Source: Metellina segmentata (taxonomy: Eukaryota; Arthropoda; Arachnida; Araneae; Tetragnathidae). From it: DNA of 64,000 bases. Shown here one piece after another: positions 22,483 to 32,479 of the stretch. A model generated the notes under the pieces. The model was not told the origin of the DNA and made no database searches. It saw nothing but the letters and a program-made list of their open reading frames with translations. The stretch covers positions 92,002,911-92,066,910 of the forward strand of contig OX375883.1 in NCBI GenBank assembly GCA_947359465.1. The letters are read 5' to 3'. Position numbers and translations under genes: made by a program. The first letter of the stretch is position 1; each line of letters opens with the position of its first letter.

Positions 22483-22737
22483 GCGCCTGTGAAAAAACAG
22501 GCTAAAAAAGAGGCCAAACAACTGAGAGAGAAACCCTACACAGAACGCGACTACCTCGCCGAGTGGAATGACGAACATCCGGATGAATTCATGGACTTGC
22601 ATCTTCGCACCATAGAAGACGAGATGGCAGAAAGGGCTCTACTTGCTGCTGCACAAGCTGCTGACGCGCCAACCGCAGAAACTGCCACAGATCTAGATGA
22701 AGCAGAGATGTTTGTCCTGTCCACTCAGTGGTACTGA
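22405..22737 (+). CDS. Hypothetical coding-like ORF (110 codons from TTG, possible exon)
   Basis: I do not recognise the product. From ~22480 the reading frame looks coding: balanced codon use, GC higher than its surroundings, and a charged helical composition (PYTERDYLAEWNDEHPDEF, then an Ala/Glu-rich segment) ending in QWY and TGA at 22735-22737. The first ~25 codons lie over the right arm of the 46-bp inverted repeat and are probably not coding. No ATG precedes the conserved-looking part; internal Met codons begin at 22591. It could be a 3' exon, a retrocopy fragment or part of a mobile-element gene. Confidence 0.4.
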   Translation: MTYVSRSCDPISQSSWTCVKYYHGIEAPVKKQAKKEAKQLREKPYTERDYLAEWNDEHPDEFMDLHLRTIEDEMAERALLAAAQAADAPTAETATDLDEAEMFVLSTQWY

Positions 22738-23578
22738 GAATCTTTCTTTGAACAACAAAGCCATATTCAAACTAGTTTTTGAACCTCCACCAATAAAAAT
22801 CAACTGATCTACATTGACATTTGGATATTTACAGAAACCACATAGAAAACCTTCCTACGAAAACTTGAAAAGCTGACTTATAAAAATCTGTTTCATCAAC
22901 TGTTGCTGGAGCATATGTATTATCATCTTTTACTTTCATTATTTGGAAAACCCAAAAGCGAATATCGTGAATTTTCTTATTTAAAAACTCAATAAAAAAT
23001 ATTTCCCTCCATTGAGTGTGTGTGTATTCATTGCTTTAATTTCATATATTTACCTCATATTTAAGATTCTTCTTTCCTCGGGGTACAGAACACTGCCATT
23101 TTGCCAAGATGTAATAAAAATCAAAACTGTTCAAGCAACTTCACATTTATTTCAGGCCCACAAATCCTTCCCTTACGATATATTTTTATAAATTCCATAG
23201 AACTCAATAGTTTTGTTGAAAAACGAAATTTCGGTGCTATAGAAGAAAAAAATTATGCTAGATTTGTGTATAGAGAAAAAACGCGAAATAAAATCGCGAA
23301 ACAAGAAATGAGTTTCTATAAAATTATATATAGAGGTGTAAAGACCTTCTCTAGAGATCAGTATAGACCTTACTTGATAGCTATCCTATCGAAAAATGAA
23401 GCAAAAAATTCTATAGTATAAAAATTATTATGAATTTTTAGCATTCTAAAAATTTTGTATAGCATTCTATAGGTTTTATAGAATGTCTTAGAGCGATTTC
23501 TTCAGATCTTCTTTAGAGCTTACACAGAAAAACGGACAATCATTTTATAGGATAATATAGAACCACATTCTATATATA
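22738..23578. other. AT-rich region with many TATAG words
   Basis: AATAAA occurs near 22991. About 23200-23575 is full of short CTATAG/TATAGA inverted words (e.g. TTCTATAGGTTTTATAGAA near 23466). The 106-codon ORF over part of it lacks a recognisable domain and is probably fortuitous. Confidence 0.4.
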
Positions 23579-24299
23579 TTAGGGTGTCCCTTATATGGGC
23601 GAACAATTTTTTTTTTGCAGTTACCAAAACGCATACCCTCTAATTATTTTTCATATACTAAGCCTTACTTAAATATAAAATTTTAACTTCCTACGTTAAT
23701 GTTAACCCGGGCCGACAGGGCCCCAAATTTTATGGAACTTGACATTTTTGAACAGATCTTAATATGTAGCTAGGTCATCGCAACTATGCATATCTTAGGT
23801 AAATATTGATTAAAAGACAAATTTAAATAATGTTTTTTATTATTATAAAATAAAGTTACACATACTTATTCAAAATGAATTTATTTTAAGGTCTCTTTTT
23901 TACAGTCTGGATACATCTTAATATGTTCTTGCACACAGCGTAATAAGAACTGTTTCTGTTCTTCTGCGGTAATTAAACCATGGAAGGCTTGCATTAGCTT
24001 AACAGCTCTTTCAGATGTGTCATTTACTGCTTTTAAGTTAAAAATATTATTTTAGCTTGAACAAAGGCTGCATTTTCTTCCCACGAAGATACGTTTTCTT
24101 GGAGGAAGCTGTTGTCAACTTTTAATCACGAAAACAAATTTTTGCTCTTGATGGATACGAAATCACTCATTGATTTCCCTAAAACAATAAGATAAATTGG
24201 TATCACAAGAAAATTAACAGAATTTAAAATAACAGATCAAACAAAACTCTCATCGTATAAAGATACAGACATCTCTTCCTTCGATGGAACAAACGTATA

Positions 24300-25289
24300 T
24301 CTTCCCAAAATCATATTAACTTTCTCTTAGTAAGTTCGTTACAATATTCGCCTTGGTTTGTTTATAAACTATAACATCAAAGAGTGATAGTAAATAGATT
24401 TTCTCTGATAAATATCACTGGTGTTGACTGAACTTGCTCGGGGCCGCTTTGAAAATCAATTTGTCAACTGTTTCATACTATTTTAACGTCTTTAAAAAAC
24501 GCAAATCTTGATTCGGCGCCTTCACCGACAAACTGCATCACAGCCAGGGCATCACATAAACTGCCACAATGAATAAACAAACATCTTGCAACGCTCGTTT
24601 GTCCTCAACGTTCATTTTGAACTGAGACTGCAGCAAACATATTTTCAAAGAGTAAATAGCTTTTGCCATCCATCGTGCTGGATGCAATTCGCCAGGAGGT
24701 CTGATTTTAATTTTACCCTCGTTATCTCCTCTCAAGAAAATTACAGATAGTTCGATCAGTTCCCGATAATCGTCACGTATAATGGATTTTTGCAGTTCAT
24801 GGTTAAAAAATGTCACCAATCCGTTAATGGTCGCGTCAAAAAGATGTTGTTTGGCAAAATATGTGCATGTTTCGATAGCATGAGGATTAATGTTTTTCTA
24901 GTTGTCTCTGAACTTTTTGATCAGTGGAATATCGAGACTGCTTGCGACTTGGATCTTTGATTCAAATACACTTTCCAGAACCTGTTCATAAACATGATAA
25001 CGGCAAGCAAAGAGTAACAATTCTCTTTCTAGATTTTGTTCTAAAAGCTCACAAGCTCCATTAAATCGGTCTGTATTAGATGCTGTCGTATCACAGCACA
25101 TTATTTGTACTTTATCATAGAGGTTCCATTCTTAAAGTGCGTTTGAAACTGCTTTAGCTCCATCTTTGCCGGAAGAGCTGTCCAGTTTTGGTACTGCAAG
25201 AAGTTGTTCCTTCTCTCCAAATGAAGTAGGGATCGACAGGCGTTCTTCTTTAGAACTTCACACATCCAGGCCTGGTAACAATTTTCCAT
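24300..25289 (-). pseudogene. Broken transposase-like gene with CCDTTASNT motif
   Basis: Three consecutive minus-strand ORFs (25289-25101, 25101-24898, 24819-24538) read as one protein broken by stops and frameshifts. Landmarks in order: NCYQAWMCEVLKK, CCDTTASNTDRFNGACELLE, LLLFACRYHVYEQVLE, PPGELHPARWMAKAIYSLKI, then a fragment like YETVDKL near 24455. From memory the Asp-Thr-Thr-Ala-Ser-Asn-Thr and Cys-Arg-Tyr-His pattern is found in many uncharacterised arthropod and cnidarian proteins; an RNase H-like DDE fold is plausible but not shown. It is inactive here. Confidence 0.65.
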
Positions 25290-25545
25290 CGTAATAAACG
25301 GTAACTACTTCGGGCACGTTATTCTAAAAATCGGATTTTAAGGATTCCGCTCTAACCTTTTCAAAGACTCACCTCACCAACCAAGAAAATGCTTTTTTTA
25401 CTGCTTCTCAGTTCCATTGACATCTTCGAAATATAAAACAATGCGTGTTTATTACCCGACAAGGCGAGAGCAAAGTCCGGTTTTTCAAGAATCAGAGTAG
25501 AAACGCCGCGCGAAGAGATTCAAGTCCAACGTCTCGAATTCCTCT

Positions 25546-25865
25546 ACCAGTATAGTGGTTAAGGTGTTAGCCTCTAGATCGGAAGGTTCCTGGTTTGAAT
25601 CCGGGTCCGGGCATGCATGTTTGTAAGCGTATGGTGTAGAGGCGGCTGGTGCACCTTAAATCTGTAGTGGCCGAAAGTCCTCACGTTGGGTTGGTGTGGA
25701 AGTTTGGAGAGTGGGGTGCCAGCTCAGGTGTTGCTTCGTCATCTGACCATGGTTCAAAATTACGAGGTGTCCTCGAATCTTTCCCTTAAGGGATTGATCT
25801 CGGACAGTCGTCAATAGCCCTTTGTATTGCTCTTGTACGACGTTAATTACATATTGCCAATTACC
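25546..25865 (+). mobile_element. SINE-A, nearly full length, nested in the unnamed transposon
   Basis: Begins in the head at ACCAGTATAGTGGTTAAGG, with a B box GGTTTGAATCC (one change), and ends TACGACGTTAATTAC...TTACC. It lacks the first ~8 bp. Confidence 0.9.
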
Positions 25866-26222
25866 GCTCCAACAGGAATTCACAACTTATTGCAACGCTG
25901 CTTGTTTATGTTTTCCTAAGAAGCGCATCAACTGTAACAGTCAGTCACGTGATCGGTTATTTGAACTAAATTCTGGTGGTAGTACGTGGTGTATGACGCA
26001 TTTGACTGCTCTGGAACCATTCTGCTAGGAAAACCCGCCTTAATTCACCGAGCAAGCACGTCATCTGCGACGCTACTAGTACGAACAAGTTTCCATGCAA
26101 GTCGGCACGGGTTGCAGTGCTCCAAATAAGATAAAAATTTATTTTCGAGTGTTTTAGGGTCAAATGAACGAAACTAGAACCTATGCGTTAGAAAATAAAA
26201 ACTTTAAAAAATAAGGGACACC

Positions 26223-26226
<4 letters not shown>

Positions 26227-26285
<59 letters not shown>
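26227..26285. repeat. (TA)n microsatellite between two transposons
   Basis: About 60 bp of pure TA between the right end of the 23579-26226 element and the left end of the Tc1 element. Confidence 0.9.
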
Positions 26286-26289
<4 letters not shown>

Positions 26290-27650
26290 ATTAAATCGAC
26301 GCACCAAGAAGGAATCATCCGATTGCTTTGAAATTTCGTATGCAAAAATGTTTTGACCAAATATGCAAATGATTAAAATTTGGTGTCCAATGAATGAATA
26401 GTGCGATCATCCAGCAGATGAATATAAGGAGCTGTTCTTGAACTGTTGTTAAAAATTTCTGCTGCATTGCGATTTAGGATACCTTTCAACGACTCAAAAA
26501 ATGCCTCGCCGCAGGATTCGAGCTCATTACGAGCAATTTTCAGAGTTTGAAAGAGGTCGCAGCATTGGATTGAAAGAGGCATGTTGGGCAAATCGGAGAA
26601 TCGCTCGTCATGTGAGTCGAAGTGATGTGGCGATTAGAAGATGCTGGTAAGAGTGGGTGGGCAATGGCAGGTTTCAGCGTCATGATGGTAGCGGTCGACG
26701 TAGGTCCACAACAGATCGCGAGGACAGAGTGATTGTCAGATCAGCTGTCACAGCGCCTGATTCATCGCTATCAACCATCAGTCGTGCGACCCACACACGA
26801 GTGTCCACCATGACCATTCACAGACGGCTGAGAGAGCGAAATCTACGCTCGTACCCATCGTTACGCCACCTGCCACTCACGCCTGCACACTGTCGAGCCA
26901 GAATACAGTGGTGCTTGGCTCGATCAGTCTGGAATGATGCTGACTGGGGACGTATAGTCTTTAGCGACAAATCCCGCTTCCAACTGTGTCCTGACGATCA
27001 TCGAAGACGCTTCTGGAGACGTCCAGGGCAGAGTGCCGATCCTGCTTTCACTATTGCACGCCACACGGGCCCTCAACAAGGAGTTATGGTCTGGGGTGCC
27101 AGTTCCCTTGATAGCCGGATCCCTTTGGTCGTCATTAGAGGTACACTTACTGCACAGCGGTACGTTGACGATATTGAGACCTGTTTTGCTACAGTTCCTT
27201 TCGCAGTACCCTGGGCTTATTTTTCAGCAAGACAATACCAGACCACATACGGCACGTGTTGCTATGAACTGTCTTCAAGCTTGTCAAACACTTCCTTGGT
27301 CAGCCAGATCACCAGATATCTCTCAAATCGAGCATGTCTGGGATATGATGGGAAGGCGATTGCATCCGGTAGGGAATGTTGATGACTTAGTCCGACAATT
27401 GGAGCAAATTTGGTAAGAAATACAGCAGGAGATCATCCGGGAGCTTTATCGGTCTATGCCACGCCGTGTGGCAGCTTGCATCCAGGCTAGAGGCGGGTCA
27501 ACACCTTATTGAGCTCGTTACTGTAACTCTGAAATGAATCATTCAATTGTTCTGAAATTTTAATCATTTTCTATTCTGTACAAAATTTTCCTATCCACCA
27601 ATCTATGTCTCCATCGGACAAACTCCTTCTTGGTGCGTCGATTATTTTGT

Positions 27651-27652
<2 letters not shown>
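26286..27652 (+). mobile_element. Tc1-like transposon
   Basis: Inverted ends share ATCGACGCACCAAGAAGGA, at 26294-26313 and reversed at 27624-27643. TA-rich flanks lie on both sides. The size of about 1.37 kb and a single plus-strand transposase frame are normal for the family. A deletion of ~22 bp relative to the fragment at 20487-20706 lies near 26410. Confidence 0.93.
26501..27512 (+). pseudogene. Tc1-like transposase, inactivated
   Basis: The start codon at 26501 opens MPRRRIRAHYEQ, followed by a paired helix-turn-helix region (GLKEACWANRRIARHVSRSD). The DDE triad can be followed: first Asp in FSDKSRF (SDESRF in relatives), second in FQQDNTRPH, Glu in PDISQIEHVW. Inactivating changes: a stop near 26649, loss of two bases near 27170 that shifts the frame, and a stop at 27415-27417. 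The full frame would be ~338 codons, a normal length. The best hit I can recall is the Tc1-type transposase abundant in orb-weaver spiders. Confidence 0.92.
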
Positions 27653-27681
<29 letters not shown>

Positions 27682-27682
27682 A
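27653..27682. repeat. (TA)n-(TG)n microsatellite
   Basis: A short TA run turning into a TG run, directly outside the right Tc1 end. Confidence 0.85.
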
Positions 27683-27686
27683 CATA

Positions 27687-27725
27687 CACTGCCGAGTCAA
27701 AACATTATGACCATCCCCACATTTT
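27687..27725. mobile_element. Possible Tc1/mariner end relic
   Basis: CACTGCCGAGTCAAAACATT, then ATGACCATC, looks like an inverted-repeat terminus that I associate with a Tc1-type family. No partner end within the window. Confidence 0.3.
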
Positions 27726-27829
27726 TCAATGAAATTTTAAAACACTTCTTGTGTGTACGTACACCTTAATACTCATGGCGGCAAAAAACCGGTGACGAAC
27801 GGTTTTAAGGATGGGAGAGCGGTTATACC

Positions 27830-28366
27830 TAGAGTGCCTATATAATAAGAGTGGCGACATGCGGGAAAAACTTTCTGATTGGCTTAGAGACCTATTCTAC
27901 CGCCCGAGGCGGTCTTTTCCTAGCTCCCGTAGACTTAACATGGGAACTTTTTGTGTGTTCGAGAAAAACGTGTGTACATTAATTAAAAAAGAAAATATAG
28001 CTTATTCATGTTTCATTTCGTGTTCTAGAATGTTTATTTATTATTGTTTTAGTGTTTTGTCACTATAAATTTGAAGACTTTTTAAGTATATAGCTTTTTT
28101 TGAACAACGTGATGTTTCCCGTAATCTAAGTTAGCGCGTTGTGTAATCCATCTCATCAATTACGCATGTAATTGTGCGTTTATATGATTCATTTATACCG
28201 AATGTATCCATATTATAACAATCATATGCTTTTTGTTCACCCCGAAATGATATATTAATTCGCCCAGCAACCTTCTTGGAGACGATTCTGGTAGAAAAAT
28301 GGCTGCCGCGCATGCGCATTGGGCTAAATTTGGTCCCTTGTCGCCACTTATTATATAGGCACTCTT
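27830..28366. mobile_element. 537-bp hAT-type MITE (family M3)
   Basis: Left end TAGAGTGCCTATATAATAAG and right end (reversed) AAGAGTGCCTATATAATAAG form the inverted repeat, continuing into TGGCGACA after a 2-base indel. Perfect 8-bp TSD GTTATACC at 27822-27829 and 28367-28374. ORFs inside are short and unconvincing. The palindrome GCGCATGCGC is near 28308. Confidence 0.92.
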
Positions 28367-28373
28367 GTTATAC

Positions 28374-28526
28374 CAGGGCTCGAAATACCCGGGTGCACAG
28401 GTACACTGTGCACATGAAAATATAACTGTGAACCTAATTTTTCCCACTAGGTTCACGTAGTGCACCTAATTTAAAAACGTAGGTGCACAAGGTGCACCTG
28501 TATTAAAAAATCTATTTCGAGGCCTG
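28374..28526. mobile_element. 153-bp hAT-type MITE (family M1), second copy
   Basis: Inverted relative to 2704-2856 and exactly the same length. Ends CAGGGCTCGAAATA and TATTTCGAGGCCTG. The flanking octamers TGTTATAC (28366-28373) and AGTTATAC (28527-28534) match at 7 of 8. It sits directly on the right TSD of the M3 MITE. Confidence 0.9.
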
Positions 28527-28830
28527 AGTTATACCCATCTGAAACGGAGGGGAAAAGAGAGAGGTTCTTCATTTACTTACATGCATTCTATCCTGATCGT
28601 ACTTTGACGTGAAGGAACGGAAAAATGTGGGTTGTTACAGTTGTGGTGTCCATCCATGAGTCAGATATCGCCGTGAACTTTTTGTAGACTTGGCGATGTC
28701 GATTATTTTCTCGTTGCAAAGCTGTTATTTAGGATTTTAATCAGCATTGCCGTTCATTAATGTATACGTGACGGCATTTTTCGAGAGACCCATCAAAAAC
28801 TTACTCTTTCTATGAATCCCTCATAACACG
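28527..28830. other. Unassigned sequence
   Basis: No gene or repeat recognised. Confidence 0.35.
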
Positions 28831-29165
28831 CGCCGACACACCGATCTGGTGGGTAAAGTGTTGGCCTCTAGATCAGAATGTTTCTGGTTCGAATCCGGGT
28901 CAGTGCCTGGATATTTGTACGTATGGTGTAGAGTCGGCTGGTATTCCTTAAAGCTGTCAAGGCCGAAACTCCTCACGTTGGATTGGTGTGGAAGTTGGAA
29001 GTTTGGAGAGTGGCGTGCCAGAACAGGTGTTACCTCGTCATCTGACGGTGGATAAAAATGACGAGGTGTTGTCTTCGGATATTTCCCTAAGGGAATTGAT
29101 CCCGGACAGTCGTCAATAACACGTTTTGTTCTCTAGTACGACCCGTTAATTAAAGTTACCTTACC
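28831..29165 (+). mobile_element. SINE-A, full length but diverged
   Basis: Head CGCCGACACACCGATCTGG with B box GGTTCGAATCC, all body blocks, and a tail ACCCGTTAATTAAAGTTACC plus TTACC. Confidence 0.88.
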
Positions 29166-29287
29166 TTTCCTTATAACAAACAGAATACGCATGCGTGTCG
29201 AACGACTTTTGAATGAAATGATGGATGGTAGGTATTTTTATTAACGTCATACTGGAACAACACAACGTGCTATTGACGGTCCGGGAT

Positions 29288-31195
29288 GCATATTACCAAC
29301 CTTTACTGGAATAGAAGACATGGGGAAATTTTAAGCCCGCTGTTCGTTGGTTTCAATTTTAAGCTCGCTGATTCGTTAGTTTCTCACCCCGTGATCTATG
29401 ACGTCACGCACTCATAGTGCGCACTGCGCATGCGTGAGAAGTATCAATATTTGTTTGCAATGTTGAAAAAAAGTTGAAACTGCTTCGGCCGAAAATAGAA
29501 TACTAATAAAAAAGAAAGCGATAGCTTTTAGATGATTATACCAAGGGGTAGTTCAACGGTTTGTATCGTGTACCCGGTAATTGTGATCGCAAATGTTTTG
29601 TGTTTAAATGCAGTTTTAATTCCAGTATAGGATTCTGCATGCACAATTTACAAATAGTCCATTTTCGAACTTGGTTACACAGTACCCTTTTTCAAAAAAA
29701 TTTTCTTCAGACAGTAACATTAAAAATAATTAATGACTTTTTTTCAGTTTATATTATTAAATTGAATCCAGAAAAAAAAAGTCAGTTTAGCAAGGACCAT
29801 TATTTTAAAAATTTGAAATTTGTGAAGTTTTTTTTAAACTTTTATAAAATATTCAATTTTTAATATTTTTTAGTTATTTCAAGTGATTTATTTTTATTGT
29901 ATAATTGTGTGGGAACAAAAGTTAGTATGGAATTGACCATCAGTCTCATTGTTAAATTTTAATAATTATTTTTGTAGCTAAACCTAAAAAAAAAAGATAA
30001 AAATTCAAAAAATATTAAATTTTTGACATTTTAAAAAAAAATTACTAGAACTTTCAGACCTAGATCCATTCTAACTTTTATAGTACATATATATGAAAGT
30101 GTCTACAAAAAATTTCTAGACTGTATCTTGTAGAGAAAAAAAGCCTTATGGAATTGAAAACACTTGCATTGCAAATTGGATATCAGATCTAGAATTTTGA
30201 GTCAAGCTTCCCAACTGTATGGGTCATCAGAAAATGCAAAAAAATTTTTTTTTCGATATTTTTGTCATTTTTAGGGATTGTGTAGAACAGAATAGAATGC
30301 GTAAACGGAAGATTTTCCGTTATTACTGGGGACAGTTGTATGGATTCGATATTTATGTTCCAGATGTTTTGCTATGTGGGTTTTAAGAGAGTTAATTGTA
30401 AGATCGTGTCTTATTTTTCGGTATTTCGCTGAAACCATCTGTCTTTGGAGATGGTTCTGAGGGTGGCAGATTGGAGGATTTCAAGGATGTTGTTATTTGT
30501 AGATCCCCAGATTTGGCTTGCGTAGGCGATGAATTTCACCGCACGGAGTTGTTTGGGATGAGTGAACTTTCGGAACTTTAAAGACCTTTTCATTCTTAAT
30601 CGAATATTAACTAAATAGCACGGAATTTTCTTGCATTACAGATTAAATTGGATAATCAAGGTTCCCATATTGTATCAAAACATGAACAAACAAAAAACAT
30701 GTTTATTCACGATGTTTTGCGAAAATAGTACTTAAGATTGACATGAAGCAGTATAAAGATTTTTTTTTGCTTCGCAAACATTTAAAAATTTGAAAGAAAA
30801 AAATATTGTACTAAGTATTTCTTTAGTTGTTATTAAATCACATCCATCATAAAACCACAGGAGTAATTAAAAATGTGATCAGTAGTAGCTAAATTCATCC
30901 TTCAATACAAATTATTTATCAAAAAAATTACTTATTCCTACCAAAATCCCTATTATAACCCAAAAATAGTATTTCTTAAAGTAATACCAATTATTAAATT
31001 AGAGATTAATTATATCTCAGCAGCTTTCGTTTGACACCGGCTTTCACTAGAAACTTCGTACCGAGTCCACGTGAAGGCATCACGTACTATTTAAGGCGTC
31101 CCATAGTGACGTCATAGACGACAGTTTGAAACCAACGAATCAGCCGGCTTAAAATTTCCCCGTGTTTTCTACTCCAGTAAAGGTTGGTAATACGC
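29288..31195. mobile_element. Mutator-like element with long terminal inverted repeats
   Basis: Left GCATATTACCAACCTTTACT and right (reversed) GCGTATTACCAACCTTTACT start an inverted repeat that stays recognisable for ~68 bp (to TTCGTTGGTTTC) and weakly further (TGACGTCA region, 29398-29407 and 31100). A 9-bp TSD, GTCCGGGAT, is at 29279-29287 and 31196-31204. Long TIRs with a 9-bp TSD are the signature of MULEs. The 1.9 kb interior is AT-rich; an ORF at 29561-29863 has no recognisable MULE domain. Confidence 0.82.
30285..30600 (-). pseudogene. Jockey-type LINE reverse transcriptase C-terminal fragment
   Basis: The minus frame reads FTHPKQLRAVKFIAYASQIW then GSTNNNILEILQSATLRTIS and WFQRNTEK, matching the post-palm region of arthropod non-LTR reverse transcriptases (xxxYASQIWGxxxxxxxxxLQxxxNxxLRxI...WxxRN). 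After a frameshift it continues RHDLTINSLKTHIAKHLEH. It lies wholly inside the Mutator-like element. Only ~105 residues remain. Confidence 0.7.
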
Positions 31196-32044
31196 GTCCG
31201 GGATCTATCCTCCAAGGGAAAGATCCGAGCACAACACGTCATTTTGAATCACGGTCAGACGACCAGGTCACCCCTTAACTTGTACCCCACTCTACAAACT
31301 GCCACACCACGCCAACGTGTGGACATTTGAGGCCACGACAGATTTAACGTGGATCAGTCCCCCTCTGTAGACGACTATCTTTGGTTGGATTGGAACTTGT
31401 AATCCCCCGGTTGCTAATCCGTTACTTTTCCGACCAGGCTACGGCGGCCCTAAATGGTGGGATTGCAGTAATGACGGAACGGATAAATGAGAAGTTCTTA
31501 TTTTACTTACATGTGTTTAATCCCCTTATCGTGTACATTGCCCATGACAGTTCTTTTCGTGGGGTGTCAGGTGTGACCGCTGCTCGCTCACTCCCGGGGA
31601 TTGCTACGAATTCCCAGCCTATTGAATAACAGCCATCAATGCATTGCCAAATGCGGCCCAGTTCGAATTGCGAAGAGATCCAATCGGCGTGATGTCACAA
31701 TCTCTTGCTAAAATATAAATATTTAATTGAAAAAATATTTAAAAGAAAATCATAAACGCATAAGGTATACTATCTATCTGGTGCAAAGTTTTCCGCAGAT
31801 TTCAAACCCGTTGAAGTTTTCCTCTACCTTTAACGATCCCGATTTTACAAAAAAGACAATGCGGCCAAATTCGAATTACGAAGAGATCTGATTGACGTGA
31901 CGTCACAATCGCTTGCGAAAAAAAATGTAATTGAAAAATTATTTATTAAAAGAAAAGAAAATGTATAAGGTATCTATATCTAGTGTAAAATTTTTTCTCA
32001 GATTTCAAAACTGTTGAAGTTTTTAATCTATTTTTAACGATCCC

Positions 32045-32292
32045 GCCGACCAACCGGTCTGGTGGTTAAAGTGTTCGCCTCTAGATTGGAAGGTTCCTGG
32101 TTCGAATACGGGTCAGTGCATGGATGTTTGTAAGCGTATCGTGCAGAGGTGGCTGGTGCACCTGAAAGCTGTCGTAGCCGAAAGCCGTTGGGTTGGTGTG
32201 GAAGTTTAGAGAGTGGTGTGCCATTTCAGGTGTTGCCTCGTCATGGTTCAAAATTACGTGGTGTTGTTCTCGGTTCTTTCCATTGGGGACTG
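32045..32292 (+). mobile_element. SINE-A inserted in a Helitron, 3' truncated
   Basis: Starts GCCGACCAACCGGTCTGG, B box GGTTCGAATAC, ends GTTCTTTCCATTGGGGACTG. The Helitron sequence AACGATCCCG precedes it and the ACTAA-type continuation follows. Confidence 0.85.
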
Positions 32293-32479
32293 AAAAAAAA
32301 CTAACACAAAAAAGAACTAAATAAAGCCAGTCAAAATGTTTTTTATTTGTTTTGCTTTCTTTCGCTGTGGAATCGTTTGAGCGCAGGAAATCTGTGATTT
32401 CTTGAATCTCGAATCAAACGAAGGTCATGCTTCGCAGAGGCGATTCGTATGGCAAAAAAATATAAAAGTTACAATTTAA

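Larger units (their letters stand above)
23579..26226 (-). mobile_element. DNA transposon with TTAGGGTGTCCCTTAT ends, superfamily undetermined
   Basis: Left end TTAGGGTGTCCCTTAT and right end ATAAGGGACACCCTAA are a perfect 16-bp inverted pair. Both sides are TA repeats, so the TSD cannot be sized but is compatible with a 6-8 bp TA-rich duplication. Length 2648 bp, including a nested SINE (25546-25865). The minus strand encodes a broken transposase-like protein. Not assignable by eye to hAT, P, Tc1 or piggyBac. Confidence 0.8.
29228..31460 (-). mobile_element. SINE-B split by the Mutator-like element
   Basis: 3' part at 29228-29287 (GGTATTTTTATTAACGTC to GTCCGGGAT) and 5' part at 31196-31460. 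The head read on the minus strand has GTAACGGATTAGCAACCGGG and a decayed B box (TACAAGTTCCAATCC). This head type differs from SINE-A. Confidence 0.8.

Noticed and set aside
23101..23421. 106-codon ORF
   Set aside because: AT-rich, full of TATAG words, no recognisable motif; probably chance.
27033..27416. Separate 127-codon gene
   Set aside because: It is the shifted second half of the Tc1 transposase, not an independent gene.
29561..29863. THAP zinc-finger reading of VPGNCDRKCFVFKCSFN in the Mutator-like element
   Set aside because: The cysteine spacing does not fit a THAP C2CH pattern without frame changes, and most of the ORF is AT-rich low-complexity.
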